A DNA stretch of 64,000 nucleotides from Nocardiopsis mwathae (GCF_014201195.1 NZ_JACHDS010000001.1:4216001-4280000); one strand, 5' to 3'. Numbered from the stretch's first letter, positions 8,864 to 17,973 are shown. A program made the numbers and translations. Notes: generated from the letters alone by a model not told the origin.

Positions 8864-8994
8864 CCGCCTGCCCGGCCCTCACCTCCACCCCGACTGAGAC
8901 GCCCTGCGGGTGGGTAGATCGCTCGTAGACGCAGAGGATGCGCGCCTCACGCGCACCCCCGGCCCGGGGTGCGGGAGCCGGAGGTGGACGGCCG

Positions 8995-10566
8995 GTGCCA
9001 GACCGCCAGGACCCACGGAAGCAGCAGGTCCGGCAGGACCACATCGAGATCGAGGCGAAGTACGGCGCGAGCCCGGACTTCCGATTGCCGGACCTGGCCG
9101 ACCTGGCTCCGGGCGGCATCGAGTCCGCCGAGCACCGGCTCGCCGCCACCTACTTCGACACCGGCGACCTGCGCCTGGCCGCGCGCCGCATCACCCTGCG
9201 CCGCCGCACCGGCGGGCCGGACGCCGGCTGGCACCTCAAGATCCCCTGGGGGCCGGACGCCAAGAAGGAGTTCCACGAGCCGCTGGGAAAACAGGAGGCG
9301 ACGGCACCGGCCAGGTTGTCCCGGCTGGTGGCTTCGGCCACCCGGGGCGCGCCACTGGTGCCGACCGCGCGGATCAGCACCGACAGGACCGAGTACGCGC
9401 TGATCGGCGCCTCCGGCGAGCGTCTCGCCTTGCTCGCCGACGACGCCGTCAGTGGCGAGGTCCTCGCGGCGGCTGACGGCGGCGACGGGCACCCCTCCCC
9501 CTGCTCGTGGCGGGAGGTCGAGGTCGAACTCGCCTCCGGGCCGCGGACGCTGCTGCGGAGCGTCGGCGCGCGGTTGGAGGAGGCCGGGGCCAGCCCGTCG
9601 ACCGTCGGTTCGAAACTCCTGTTCGTGCTGGGCGGCCGCGTCCCGGCACCGCTACCGCGGCCGGACGGCGGCAGCGCCGGCGACGTCGTGCTGCGCTACC
9701 TGTGGGACCAGGTGCAGCGGCTGCTCGACTACGACCCGCGGGTGCGCGTGGACGAGGAGGACGCGATCCACCAGATGCGGGTCTCCACCCGCAGGATCCG
9801 CACGGTGCTGCAGGCGTTCCCGTCGGTGGTCGACCGGGACGCCACCCGGCCGGTCGCCGACGAGCTGCGGTGGCTGTCGGGCGTGCTGAGCTTCGCCCGC
9901 GACCTGGAGGTGATGCGCGAGCTGTGCGCGCGGCGGTTCGCCGAGCTGCCGCGGCGGGCGGCCGGCCACGACCTCACCGACGGCTGGCTGGGCGTCCTGG
10001 ACGAGCAGCGGCGCCGCTCGCACGACCGCATCCTCCGGGAGCTGTCGGGCGATCGCTACTTCACGCTGCTCGACGACCTCGACCGGCTGCGCGCCGAACC
10101 GCCGATGACCGAGAAGGCGCTGCGGGAGGCCACCTCCGTCCTCCGGCGCGACGTGGCACGGGCCTGTCGGCGCATGGACGCCGCACACGACCGCGCCGTC
10201 GCCGCACCCGACGCCGAGACGCGCGTGACCGCATGGCACGACGTCCGCAAGGCCGCCAAGCGGGCGCGGTACGCGGCCACCCTCGCCCAGCCCGTGCTGG
10301 GCGCGCCCGCGAAGCGCATCCGGGCGTGGGCGACCGAACTCCAGCAGGTCCTCGGTGAGCACCAGGACGGCGTGGCGCTGCAGGCCTACCTCGACGGCAA
10401 CGCGCCGCGGCTGGCGCCCCCGGGCGGGATCGGCCGCGACGCCGTGCTGGTCACGCTCGGGGCCATGGCCGGGTCCGAGGCCACGACCGGCCGCGCGCTC
10501 ATCGACCGCGCCGAGCGGGTGTGGGAGACCGGGCCGGACCCGAAGAAGCCGCTGGGCCGACGCTGA
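8995..10566 (+). CDS. CYTH-CHAD domain protein (triphosphatase/polyphosphate-binding)
   Basis: The 523-residue protein fuses an N-terminal CYTH domain to a C-terminal CHAD domain. The CYTH signature ExExK appears as EIEAK near residue 17, with the basic strand RRITLRRRTG following. The CHAD domain starts at about residue 225 and contains DAIHQMRVSTRRIRTVLQAF. CYTH enzymes hydrolyse triphosphates such as inorganic PPPi, and CHAD domains bind polyphosphate. The GTG at 8995 has GGAGG ten bases upstream; an ATG at 8938 would add 19 residues. The gene converges on the ferric-siderophore operon with an 18-bp gap. Its link to ppk in this window is inference. Confidence 0.9.
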   Translation: MPDRQDPRKQQVRQDHIEIEAKYGASPDFRLPDLADLAPGGIESAEHRLAATYFDTGDLRLAARRITLRRRTGGPDAGWHLKIPWGPDAKKEFHEPLGKQEATAPARLSRLVASATRGAPLVPTARISTDRTEYALIGASGERLALLADDAVSGEVLAAADGGDGHPSPCSWREVEVELASGPRTLLRSVGARLEEAGASPSTVGSKLLFVLGGRVPAPLPRPDGGSAGDVVLRYLWDQVQRLLDYDPRVRVDEEDAIHQMRVSTRRIRTVLQAFPSVVDRDATRPVADELRWLSGVLSFARDLEVMRELCARRFAELPRRAAGHDLTDGWLGVLDEQRRRSHDRILRELSGDRYFTLLDDLDRLRAEPPMTEKALREATSVLRRDVARACRRMDAAHDRAVAAPDAETRVTAWHDVRKAAKRARYAATLAQPVLGAPAKRIRAWATELQQVLGEHQDGVALQAYLDGNAPRLAPPGGIGRDAVLVTLGAMAGSEATTGRALIDRAERVWETGPDPKKPLGRR

Positions 10567-10584
10567 GAACGCGGTGGCGGCGGG

Positions 10585-11478
10585 TCAGGCCGCACCGGCC
10601 GCACCCACGTCGGCGGCCTGTCCACCGGCGGAATCGGCGCCGTGCCCTCCCGCGTCCTTCGCCCCTCCGGCGCGCTGCGCGACCGTGCCGCGGCGGTCGA
10701 CGGGGACGACCAGCGGTGTGTGCGTCTCGGGGTCGGGGATGACCCGCACCGGCAGGCCGAAGACCTCCTCCACGAGGTCGGCCGTGATGATGTCGGCGGG
10801 GTCGCCCTCGGCCACCACGCGCCCGTCCTTCATGGCGATGAGGTGGGTGGCGTACCGGCAGGCGTGGTTGAGGTCGTGCAGCACCGCGACCAGCGTGTAG
10901 TCACGCTGGTGGTGCAGCTCCGCGCACAGGTCCAGCACGTCCATCTGGTGGGCGATGTCCAGGTAGGTGGTGGGCTCGTCCAGAAGCAGCAGCGGGGTCT
11001 GCTGGGCCAGCACCATCGCCAGCCACACGCGCTGGCGCTGCCCACCCGACAGTTCGTCGACCATGCGGTCGGCCAGCTCCACCACGCCCGTGGCGTCCAT
11101 CGCCTCGCCGATGACCCGCTCGTCGGCGCGCGACCACTGCTTGAGGAACTTCTGGTGCGGGTAGCGGCCGCGCGCCACCAGGTCGGCGACGGTGATGCCG
11201 TCGGGCGCGATGGAGGACTGCGGCAGCAGCCCCAGGCGGCGCGCGACCTCCTTCGCGGGGTACGAGCTGATCAGACGGCCGTCGAGGTGGACGGCGCCCG
11301 ACACCGGCTTCAGCATCCGCGACAGGGCCCGCAGCAGCGTCGACTTTCCGCAGGCGTTGGGCCCGACGATCACGGTGAAGGAGGAGTCGGGGATGCTGAT
11401 CCCCAGATCCCGGGAGATGACGCTCTGGTCGTAGGCGAGCGTCAGGTTCTCTCCCCACAACCGGGACGGCTGGGTCAT
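10585..11478 (-). CDS. Ferric-siderophore ABC transporter ATPase (FecE/FepC type)
   Basis: The 297-residue protein carries Walker A GPNACGKS (39-46), ABC signature LSGGQ (143-147) and Walker B LLLLDEP (163-169), with the H-loop region VAVLHDLNHACRYATHL. These are the hallmarks of the FecE/BtuD branch, which powers import of iron-siderophore or cobalamin. It is cytosolic and pairs with the two permeases upstream. The C-terminal tail is Gly/Ala-rich. A 39-bp gap separates it from the permease gene. Confidence 0.92.
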   Translation of the reverse strand: MTQPSRLWGENLTLAYDQSVISRDLGISIPDSSFTVIVGPNACGKSTLLRALSRMLKPVSGAVHLDGRLISSYPAKEVARRLGLLPQSSIAPDGITVADLVARGRYPHQKFLKQWSRADERVIGEAMDATGVVELADRMVDELSGGQRQRVWLAMVLAQQTPLLLLDEPTTYLDIAHQMDVLDLCAELHHQRDYTLVAVLHDLNHACRYATHLIAMKDGRVVAEGDPADIITADLVEEVFGLPVRVIPDPETHTPLVVPVDRRGTVAQRAGGAKDAGGHGADSAGGQAADVGAAGAA

Positions 11479-11517
11479 CGTCGTCTCTCCTTGGTGAGCG
11501 CGTTTCGGGAACGGGGG

Positions 11518-12618
11518 TCAGGCACGGCCGGACCGCCATTCACGGTAGAGCAACCAGATCAGGTAGGCACCGCCGATGACGGCGGTCACCGCGCCGACGG
11601 GCAGCTGGGATGGGGCCATCGCCCGCTGCGCCACCAGGTCGGCGGTGGCGAGCAGGGCCGCGCCCATGAGCGCGCCACCGACGAGGGTGGTGCCGTTCGC
11701 GCGGGCCAGGCGCCGGGCCAGCTGCGGCGCGGCCAGGGCGACGAAGCCGATCGGCCCGCACACCGCGATGGCCGCGCCGGTGAGCGCACTCGCCACGAGC
11801 AGCGCGGTGACCTGCGTGGCCTGGACGGGAACGCCGAGCGCGGAGGCGGTCTGGTCGCCCATCTCCATGAGCCGCAGGCGCGGACCGAGCGCCAGGATGA
11901 CGGGGGCGAGCACGGCGACGCCGATGGCGACCGCGGCCGCCTCGCCCCATCCGCGCCCGTTGAGGCTGCCGATCATCCACACCTGGGCGGTGATCGCGTC
12001 GGTGAGCTCGGCGCGGGTGATGAGGTAGTCGCGGACGGCCAGCAGCATCGCGTTCGCGCCGATGCCGACCAGGATGAGGCGGTAGCCCTGCACGCCCTTC
12101 TTGAGGGCCAGGAGGTAGACGAGGGCGGCGGTGGCGATCCCGCCGAGCACGGCGCCCGTGGAGACCGCCACCGTGCCGCCGCCGAAGACGAGGATCGCGG
12201 CGACGGCGCCGGTGGCCGCGCCGCCGGTGAAGCCGATGATGTCGGGGCTGCCCAGGGGGTTTCGGGACAGGCTCTGGAAGACGGCCCCGGCGATGCCGAG
12301 GGCGGCTCCGGCGCCGATCGCCACCAGGGCGCGGGGCAGGCGCACCCCTTGGGCGAAGTAGACGTCGAGCCGTTCGCCGTGGCCGAGGACGGCGGGCAGC
12401 ACTCCGGGCAGCGGGATCTCGTAGTCGCCGGCCATGAGGGACACGGCGAGTGCGGCGACGGTGACCGCCAGCAGCGCCCCGTAGGCCGCGGCGATGCGCG
12501 GACGCCAGGCGAACGCGATGCCGCCGACCCGCATCGTGCGCAGGGGCCGGGCCGGGGGCGGCGCAGCACCGTCGCGGGAGGCCGCGGACGCCGCGGGGAC
12601 GGTGGGAGTCGGGCTCAT
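11518..12618 (-). CDS. Ferric-siderophore ABC transporter permease (FecCD type)
   Basis: The 366-residue protein has the FecCD-family pattern of about nine to ten helices. It contains the family motifs GAALGIAGAVFQSLSRNPLG and SPDIIGFTGGAATG, plus the cytosolic coupling loop GPIGFVALAAPQLARRL. It has an Ala/Pro-rich N-terminal leader of about 50 residues. Its ATG overlaps the stop of the other permease gene by 4 bp (12615-12618). With its sister permease it would form the channel for iron-siderophore. The substrate is not determinable here. Confidence 0.92.
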   Translation of the reverse strand: MSPTPTVPAASAASRDGAAPPPARPLRTMRVGGIAFAWRPRIAAAYGALLAVTVAALAVSLMAGDYEIPLPGVLPAVLGHGERLDVYFAQGVRLPRALVAIGAGAALGIAGAVFQSLSRNPLGSPDIIGFTGGAATGAVAAILVFGGGTVAVSTGAVLGGIATAALVYLLALKKGVQGYRLILVGIGANAMLLAVRDYLITRAELTDAITAQVWMIGSLNGRGWGEAAAVAIGVAVLAPVILALGPRLRLMEMGDQTASALGVPVQATQVTALLVASALTGAAIAVCGPIGFVALAAPQLARRLARANGTTLVGGALMGAALLATADLVAQRAMAPSQLPVGAVTAVIGGAYLIWLLYREWRSGRA

Positions 12619-13718
12619 ACCTGCGCCATCTTCCGTGCGCGGACCAGGGCGATGAACACGGGGGCGCCGATGAAGGCGGTGACGATGCCGACCTCCAGCT
12701 CCCCGCTGGGCAGCACCACCCGGCCGAGGATATCGGCGCAGGTGAGGAGGATCGCGGCGAACACGGCCGAATACGGCAGCACCCAGCGCTGGTCGGGGCC
12801 GACGGCGGCGCGGGCGACGTGCGGGACGATCAGCCCGACGAACCAGATGGGGCCGGCCGTCGCGGTGGCGGCACCGCACAGCAGCACGACACCGAGCGCG
12901 GTGACCGCCCGTGTCACCCCGATGCGCGCGCCGAGGGCCGAGGCGAGGTCGTCGCCGAGCGCGACGGCGTTGAGCGCGGGCCCGAGCAGGAGCGCCGTGG
13001 CCAGGCCGATGGCCATGAATGGCCAGATGGCCAGGAAGGCGTCGAGGTCGCGCCCGGCCAGCGCACCGACCTGCCAGAAGCGGATCCGGTCGAAGGTGAA
13101 GGAGTCGAGCACGACCACGCTGTAGATGAGCCCTTGGAGCAGGGCGGCGACCGCCGTCCCGGCCAGGGCCAGCCGGACGGGGGTGGCGCCGCTGCGGCCG
13201 CGCGAACCCAGCGCGTACACGAGCAGCGCGGTGGCCCCGGCGCCCGCGAACGCGAACCACACGTACTGGTCGGGGGCGGTGAACCCGAACACGCTGACCG
13301 CGATCACCACGGCGGCCGCGGCCCCCTGGTTGACCCCGAGGATCCCGGGCTCGGCCAGCGGGTTGCGCGTCAGCGCCTGCATGAGCGCACCGGCGAGCCC
13401 GAGCGCCGCGCCGACGAAGACCCCGAGGACGGTGCGCGGGAGGCGCAGCTCGTAGATGACGCTGTGCTCGTAGGAGCCGTCGGGGCCCCACAGCGCGCCC
13501 CAGACGGTGGAGAGGGGGATCGCCTTGGCGCCGACGGCGATGCTCACCACCGCGCAGGCGGCCAGGACGGCGAGCGCGGCCACCAGCCCGGACGCCCGGA
13601 CGGCATGCGTGCGCGCGTGCGCCCGTGTCCTGCGCTCCAGCGCACGCGCGGCGACGGTGGAGTCATCGGCTTGGTCGACATTGTCGGCAAGAGCGGTGGA
13701 GGGCCGATCGAGACTCAT
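12615..13718 (-). CDS. Ferric-siderophore ABC transporter permease (FecCD type)
   Basis: This 367-residue paralogue of the next permease shows GAALGLAGALMQALTRNPLAEPG and the coupling loop GPIWFVGLIVPHVARA. It is the first gene of the operon. The ATG at 13718 (MSLDRPS) is chosen; an upstream start at 13754 is possible but lacks a ribosome site. An iron box sits about 84 bp upstream. No substrate-binding lipoprotein is encoded next to the operon, so the binding protein must lie elsewhere. Confidence 0.9.
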   Translation of the reverse strand: MSLDRPSTALADNVDQADDSTVAARALERRTRAHARTHAVRASGLVAALAVLAACAVVSIAVGAKAIPLSTVWGALWGPDGSYEHSVIYELRLPRTVLGVFVGAALGLAGALMQALTRNPLAEPGILGVNQGAAAAVVIAVSVFGFTAPDQYVWFAFAGAGATALLVYALGSRGRSGATPVRLALAGTAVAALLQGLIYSVVVLDSFTFDRIRFWQVGALAGRDLDAFLAIWPFMAIGLATALLLGPALNAVALGDDLASALGARIGVTRAVTALGVVLLCGAATATAGPIWFVGLIVPHVARAAVGPDQRWVLPYSAVFAAILLTCADILGRVVLPSGELEVGIVTAFIGAPVFIALVRARKMAQV

Positions 13719-13801
13719 CGCACCCCACCCAGAAGGCCAGGCACAGGCCACCACGCCCGCTGGGACACTGCACGCCTCCGAACCACCGACCCTGAAAAAA
13801 C

Positions 13802-13820
13802 TTAGTAGAGGCTAACCTAT
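13802..13820. promoter_or_regulatory. Iron box for an IdeR/DmdR-type repressor
   Basis: TTAGTAGAGGCTAACCTAT matches the actinobacterial iron box TTAGGTTAGGCTAACCTAA at 15 of 19 positions, with a perfect right half. It lies 84 bp upstream of the first permease start. It should repress the transporter operon when iron is plentiful. Confidence 0.8.
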
Positions 13821-13904
13821 CTTCCACCCCAGCGGAACCCGGCCACCAGGCGGGAAGCCCCCCTCCGGCGGATCAGCAGAATTCCCCGTGCTTGTGATTC
13901 ACTC

Positions 13905-13915
13905 TGTGATACATT
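13905..13915 (+). promoter_or_regulatory. Extended -10 promoter for leaderless antitoxin gene
   Basis: TACATT (13910-13915) ends 7 nt before the ATG at 13923, with TG one base upstream of the box, the extended -10 form. Two direct TGTGAT copies (13893-13898 and 13905-13910) overlap the promoter and could be autoregulatory half-sites. Confidence 0.45.
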
Positions 13916-13922
13916 CCGTCGT

Positions 13923-14123
13923 ATGGCTACGAAGCAGATCTCGATCAGAGTGGATGAAAACATCGCGGACGCGATAGAACGCCTGACCGGAAACCGGTCA
14001 CAGGGCTTCGAGCGCGCAGCGCGCACCTACTTGATGTTTGCCGAATCCCAGGCCATGTCGGCTGAAGACGAGGAGCTGCTCGCCGACTTCGACTCCACCT
14101 GTGAGGCATGGCGTAGTGCGTAG
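13923..14123 (+). CDS. Ribbon-helix-helix antitoxin
   Basis: The 66-residue protein starts with KQISIRVDENIADAIERL, the N-terminal beta strand and helix of a ribbon-helix-helix DNA-binding protein. An acidic C-terminal stretch follows (EDEELLADFDSTCEAWRSA), the usual toxin-binding tail. It overlaps the downstream toxin gene by 8 bp. The DNA here is less GC-rich than the neighbouring permease and molybdoenzyme genes, suggesting transfer. Confidence 0.8.
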   Translation: MATKQISIRVDENIADAIERLTGNRSQGFERAARTYLMFAESQAMSAEDEELLADFDSTCEAWRSA

Positions 14124-14418
14124 GGGCGAGATCCGGGAGATCACCACCGTCTCAGGGCGGTCCATGACCGTCCTCGTCGTTTCCGACGTGACTGTCGCTG
14201 CACCTGTGGGCTACGTGTTCATCGCCCCGTTGCTGCCGAACGCAGGCAACCGGGGTCAGGTCACAGCTCCGGTGCATGCCATCGACTCCCACGCGATTCT
14301 GTGGCGCATGCAATCGGTCCCTGCCTACCGAGTGTCGGAGGGCAAGCCGCTCGGGCAAGCGAGCGAAGCGGAGATGTACACGGTCGATTCCCTATTGAAA
14401 GCGCTTCTAGGTCTTTAG
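14116..14418 (+). CDS. MazF/PemK-like toxin
   Basis: The 100-residue protein starts RRGEIREITTVSGRSMTVLV, the characteristic MazF/PemK opening strand and loop, and continues VAAPVGYVFIAPLLP. The GTG at 14116 is chosen because it gives the family start RRGEI and overlaps the antitoxin stop by 8 bp. MazF enzymes are sequence-specific mRNA endonucleases. Its stop overlaps the molybdoenzyme stop tail to tail by 4 bp. A CcdB-like fold is a less likely alternative. Confidence 0.7.
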   Translation: MRRGEIREITTVSGRSMTVLVVSDVTVAAPVGYVFIAPLLPNAGNRGQVTAPVHAIDSHAILWRMQSVPAYRVSEGKPLGQASEAEMYTVDSLLKALLGL

Positions 14419-16736
14419 TCGCCCTCAAGGTCAGCGAGGACCGGGGGGTCGAAGGCGCGGACCGGGGGCGGGGTGCCCTCGAACTTCTTGATCTCGACGA
14501 GGATGTGCTGGGCCGTCGTGCCCTGGCTGAGCGACGACGTGCCGATGTCCCGCGTCAGGGCGTTCGGGTTGCCGTGGACGCACGTGGCCGTGTCCGGAGC
14601 CGACGGGTCGTACCACGCGCCGGTCGACAGCTGCACGACCCCCGGCCGCGGCTCCTCGCTGACCGCGACGCCCGCGAGGCAGCTGCCCACGTCGTTGAGA
14701 ACCTTCACCACATCCCCGTCGCGCAGCCCGCGCGCGGCGGCGTCGTCCGGGTGGATGCGCAGCGGGGCGCGCCCCGCGATCTTCTGGGACCGGCTGTAGG
14801 CCCCCATGTCCTGCTGGCTGTGCAGCTTCCCGCTCGGCTGGTTGGCGATGAGCAGCAGCGGCCACAGCCCGGCCCGCCGACCGCCCCGCCGCTCGTCCGA
14901 GGGGGGCCATACGGGGTGGCCGGGGCAGTCCGGGTACCCGAAGGAGTCGACGGTCGCGGAGTACAGCTCTATACGGCCGCTGGGCGTCTGCAGCGGGTGC
15001 GCGACAGGGTCGGCGCGGAACTCGCCGAACGTCGTCGCGTCGTCGACACGCCCCGGCAGGTCGACGCCGCCCGCCGCCCAGAACGCGTCGAAGTCGGGCA
15101 CGCCCTCCGGCTGGCGTTCGCGCCACTGCTCGTAGATGTGCCGCAGCCACTCCCCCGAGGTCCGCCCCTCGGTGAACTCCTTCTCCACGCCCAGCCGCCG
15201 TGCGAGCGCCGCGTAGATGTCGTACTCGTCGCGCGCCTCGCCGTGCGGCGGCACCGCGCGCGGCATGGCGCGCAGCCGGAGGTCGCCGCGACCGGCCGTC
15301 AGGTCGTCGCGCTCCAGCGCCGTCGTCGACGGCAGCACGATGTCGGCGTGCCGGGCGGTGGCGGTCCAGTGGGTCTCGACCACGACCACGGTGTCGGGCC
15401 GCCCGAACGCCCTGGTCAGCCGCTTCAGGTCCTGGTGGTGGTGGAAGGGGTTCCCGCCCGACCACACCACCATCCTGATGTCGGGGTAGGTGCGCCGCTC
15501 GCCGTCGAACGCGTAGGTCTCCCCCGGGTGCAGCAGCATGTCGGCGACGCGTGCGACCGGGATGAACGAGTCGATCGGGTTGGCCCCCTGCGGCATGCGC
15601 GGCAGCCCGCCCGGCGTGGCCCCGCCGCCATAGCGGCCGGTGGAGCCGTACCCGGTGGCGAAGCCGCCGCCCGGCAGGCCGATCTGCCCGAGGCAGGCCG
15701 CCAGCGCGATCCCCGCCCACAGCGGCTGCTCCCCGTACCGCGACCGCTGTACCGACCAGCCGACGTTGACCAGGGTCCGGCCGGACGCCATCCGCCGGGC
15801 CAGGTCGCGCAGCGTGTCCGCCGGAAGTTCGCACAGCTCCGCCGCCCACTCCGGGGTCTTGGCCAGCCCGTCGGTCGCGCCGAGCACGTAGCGGCGCAGC
15901 ACCTGCGCGCCGACCGTGTAGCGGTCCAGGAACGCCGTGTCCGCCAGGCCCTCCTCGAACAGGACGTGCATGAGTGCGAGCATGATCGCGGTGTCGGTGC
16001 CCGGCGCGGCCGGGAGCCATTCGGCGCCCATGTCGGCGAGGGTGTCGTCGCGCAGCGGACTGACCGACACGGTGCGCACCCCGGCCGCGCTCGCCGCCCG
16101 CATGCCGGGCTCGGCCGTGTTCGCCGCGCGCCCGCCGGACGAGACCCACGTGTTGGAGACGCGCAGCCCCCCGAAGGTGACGATGAGGTCGGTGTGCTCG
16201 GCGATCGCCCGCCAGGTGGCCGGTCGCTCCAGCAGGTCGTGGGCGCCCTGTGCCCCGACGACGTGCGGTACCAGCACCTCGACGGCGGCGTGGCTGTAGG
16301 TGTTCTTCGAGCGGGTGTAGCCGCCGATGAGCTTCAGGAAGCGGTGCAGCTGGCTCTGCGAATGGTGCAGCCGCCCGGCGCTCGCCCAGCCGTAGGACCC
16401 GCCGTAGACGGCGGCGTTGCCGTGTGCGGTCCGCACCCGGTCGAACTCGCGTGCGAGCAGGTCGAGCGCGGTCTCCCAGTCCACCGCGACGTACTCGTCG
16501 CCGACCGCGCCGCGCCGATCGTCGGGCCCCGGCCCGTTGCGCAGCCAGTCGCGCCGCACCGCGGGTCGGTCGATCCGGCTGGGGTGGTGCTGCGCGTCGG
16601 GGGCGTTGCCGATGACCGGCGACGGCGCCGGGTCGGCCGGGTCGGGGCGGGCGCCCACGACACGTCCGGCCTCCACCAGCACCTGGAAGGTCCCCCAGTG
16701 CGCGCTGGTCGGATAGACCTTCGGCTCACCGTCCAC
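14415..16736 (-). CDS. Molybdopterin oxidoreductase (BisC/TorA-like, DMSO reductase family)
   Basis: The 773-residue enzyme contains GGSYGWASAGRLHH, where the serine (about residue 114) is expected to ligate molybdenum as in TorA and BisC. It also has the family blocks VVVVETHWTATARHADIVLP and ANQPSGKLHSQQDMG. There is no N-terminal Fe-S domain and no Tat signal, so it should be a cytosolic single-subunit reductase, for example of S- or N-oxides (biotin or methionine sulfoxide, TMAO). The GTG at 16736 with AAGGGTGG upstream is preferred; a GTG at 16794-16796 would add 20 low-complexity residues. No chaperone or cytochrome partner is adjacent. Confidence 0.9.
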   Translation of the reverse strand: MDGEPKVYPTSAHWGTFQVLVEAGRVVGARPDPADPAPSPVIGNAPDAQHHPSRIDRPAVRRDWLRNGPGPDDRRGAVGDEYVAVDWETALDLLAREFDRVRTAHGNAAVYGGSYGWASAGRLHHSQSQLHRFLKLIGGYTRSKNTYSHAAVEVLVPHVVGAQGAHDLLERPATWRAIAEHTDLIVTFGGLRVSNTWVSSGGRAANTAEPGMRAASAAGVRTVSVSPLRDDTLADMGAEWLPAAPGTDTAIMLALMHVLFEEGLADTAFLDRYTVGAQVLRRYVLGATDGLAKTPEWAAELCELPADTLRDLARRMASGRTLVNVGWSVQRSRYGEQPLWAGIALAACLGQIGLPGGGFATGYGSTGRYGGGATPGGLPRMPQGANPIDSFIPVARVADMLLHPGETYAFDGERRTYPDIRMVVWSGGNPFHHHQDLKRLTRAFGRPDTVVVVETHWTATARHADIVLPSTTALERDDLTAGRGDLRLRAMPRAVPPHGEARDEYDIYAALARRLGVEKEFTEGRTSGEWLRHIYEQWRERQPEGVPDFDAFWAAGGVDLPGRVDDATTFGEFRADPVAHPLQTPSGRIELYSATVDSFGYPDCPGHPVWPPSDERRGGRRAGLWPLLLIANQPSGKLHSQQDMGAYSRSQKIAGRAPLRIHPDDAAARGLRDGDVVKVLNDVGSCLAGVAVSEEPRPGVVQLSTGAWYDPSAPDTATCVHGNPNALTRDIGTSSLSQGTTAQHILVEIKKFEGTPPPVRAFDPPVLADLEGD

Positions 16737-16917
16737 GTCGCCACCCTTCCCGTTTCTCCCGTTTCTCCCGCTTTTCCGGTTCCGTCCACGGGACACGATT
16801 CCGCACCGAAACGCACTCTATGCGCCGCTGTCCGCCACGCGCGCGGCCGGGCGGCCGGAGGATCTTGCGATTTGGAAGGATGGTCGGCGCACAACCCGTC
16901 GATCTCAGGAGTGGTAT

Positions 16918-17871
16918 ATGGGTGCGGTGGCGTCGCGGTCACGCCGGTCGGTCCTCGCGGTGCCGGGGTCCAACCCGCGGTTCATCGAGAAGGCGCGCGG
17001 GCTGGAGGTCGACGCGTTCTTCCTCGACCTGGAGGACGCCGTCGCCCCGCTGGAAAAGGAGAGCGCCCGCCGGACCGTGGTCGCGGCGCTGCGCGAGGGC
17101 GGCTGGGGCGAGAGGATCCGCACGGTCCGGGTGAACGACCTCGCGAGCCCGTGGACCTACCGCGACGTGATCGCGGTGGTCGAGGGGGCCGGGTCCGAGC
17201 TCGACTGCCTCGTCCTGCCCAAGGTCACCGGCGCGGACCAGGTGCGCTGGCTCGACCTGCTGCTCACCCAGATCGAGCGCGCGACGGGCCTGCCGGTCGG
17301 GCGGATCGGCATCGAGGCGCAGATCGAGGACGCGCGCGGGCTGTCGGCCGTCGACGAGATCGCCGCGGCCTCGCCGCGCCTGGAGTCGTTGGTGTTCGGC
17401 CCGGCCGACTTCATGGCGTCGATGAACATGAAGACGCTGGTGGTCGGGGAGCAGCCGCCCGGCTACGACGTCGGCGACGCCTACCACTACGTGCTCATGC
17501 GCATCCTCACCGCGGCGCGCGCCCACGGGCTCCAGGCGATCGACGGCCCCTACCTGCAGATCCGGGACGTGGAGGCGTTCCGGCGCTCCGCCGACCGCAC
17601 CGCCGCCCTCGGGTTCGACGGCAAGTGGGTGCTGCACCCCGCGCAGGTCGCCGCGGCCAACGAGGCCTACGCGCCGACGCAGGAGGACTACGACCACGCC
17701 GAGCTGATCCTGGACGCCTACGAGCACGCCACCACGGTGGAGCGGCGGGGCGCGGTGATGCTCGGCGACGAGATGCTGGACGAGGCGTCGCGCAAGATGG
17801 CCCTGGTCGTCGCTGCGAAGGGGCGCGCCGCGGGGCTCACGCGCACCAAGGCGTTCGACCCGGAGGGCTGA
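16918..17871 (+). CDS. HpcH/HpaI-type CoA-ester lyase (malyl-CoA lyase/citrate lyase beta-like)
   Basis: The 317-residue protein is a TIM-barrel lyase of the CitE/Mcl branch. It shows RRSVLAVPGSNPRFIEKA at the start, DAFFLDLEDAVAP for metal and CoA binding, and FGPADFMASM later. Such enzymes reversibly cleave (3S)-malyl-CoA, beta-methylmalyl-CoA or citramalyl-CoA to glyoxylate or pyruvate plus an acyl-CoA. AGGAG lies about 8 nt before the ATG. It is transcribed away from the molybdoenzyme gene and converges on the methyltransferase gene across a long hairpin. The exact substrate cannot be read from the sequence. Confidence 0.88.
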   Translation: MGAVASRSRRSVLAVPGSNPRFIEKARGLEVDAFFLDLEDAVAPLEKESARRTVVAALREGGWGERIRTVRVNDLASPWTYRDVIAVVEGAGSELDCLVLPKVTGADQVRWLDLLLTQIERATGLPVGRIGIEAQIEDARGLSAVDEIAAASPRLESLVFGPADFMASMNMKTLVVGEQPPGYDVGDAYHYVLMRILTAARAHGLQAIDGPYLQIRDVEAFRRSADRTAALGFDGKWVLHPAQVAAANEAYAPTQEDYDHAELILDAYEHATTVERRGAVMLGDEMLDEASRKMALVVAAKGRAAGLTRTKAFDPEG

Positions 17872-17899
17872 CCCGGGCGCCGGACCTCTCCTGTCCCTC

Positions 17900-17973
17900 C
17901 TCCCCGTCGATCTCGGCGAAGGGCACCGAATACGCGTCGTCCTTCGGTGCTCTTCGCCGAGATCGACGGGGAG
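17900..17973. terminator. Long inverted repeat A, bidirectional terminator candidate
   Basis: Arms of 31 nt (17900-17930 and 17943-17973) pair with a single mismatch around a 12-nt loop. The site lies between two convergent genes, 28 bp after the lyase stop and 64 bp before the methyltransferase stop. The arms contain CGTCGATCTCGG, the core shared with inverted repeats at 24744, 44955 and 45524. Confidence 0.75.

Noticed and set aside
10642-13125. 827-codon plus-strand frame across the siderophore operon
   Set aside because: The operon on the opposite strand has clear ATPase and permease motifs; this frame is its shadow.
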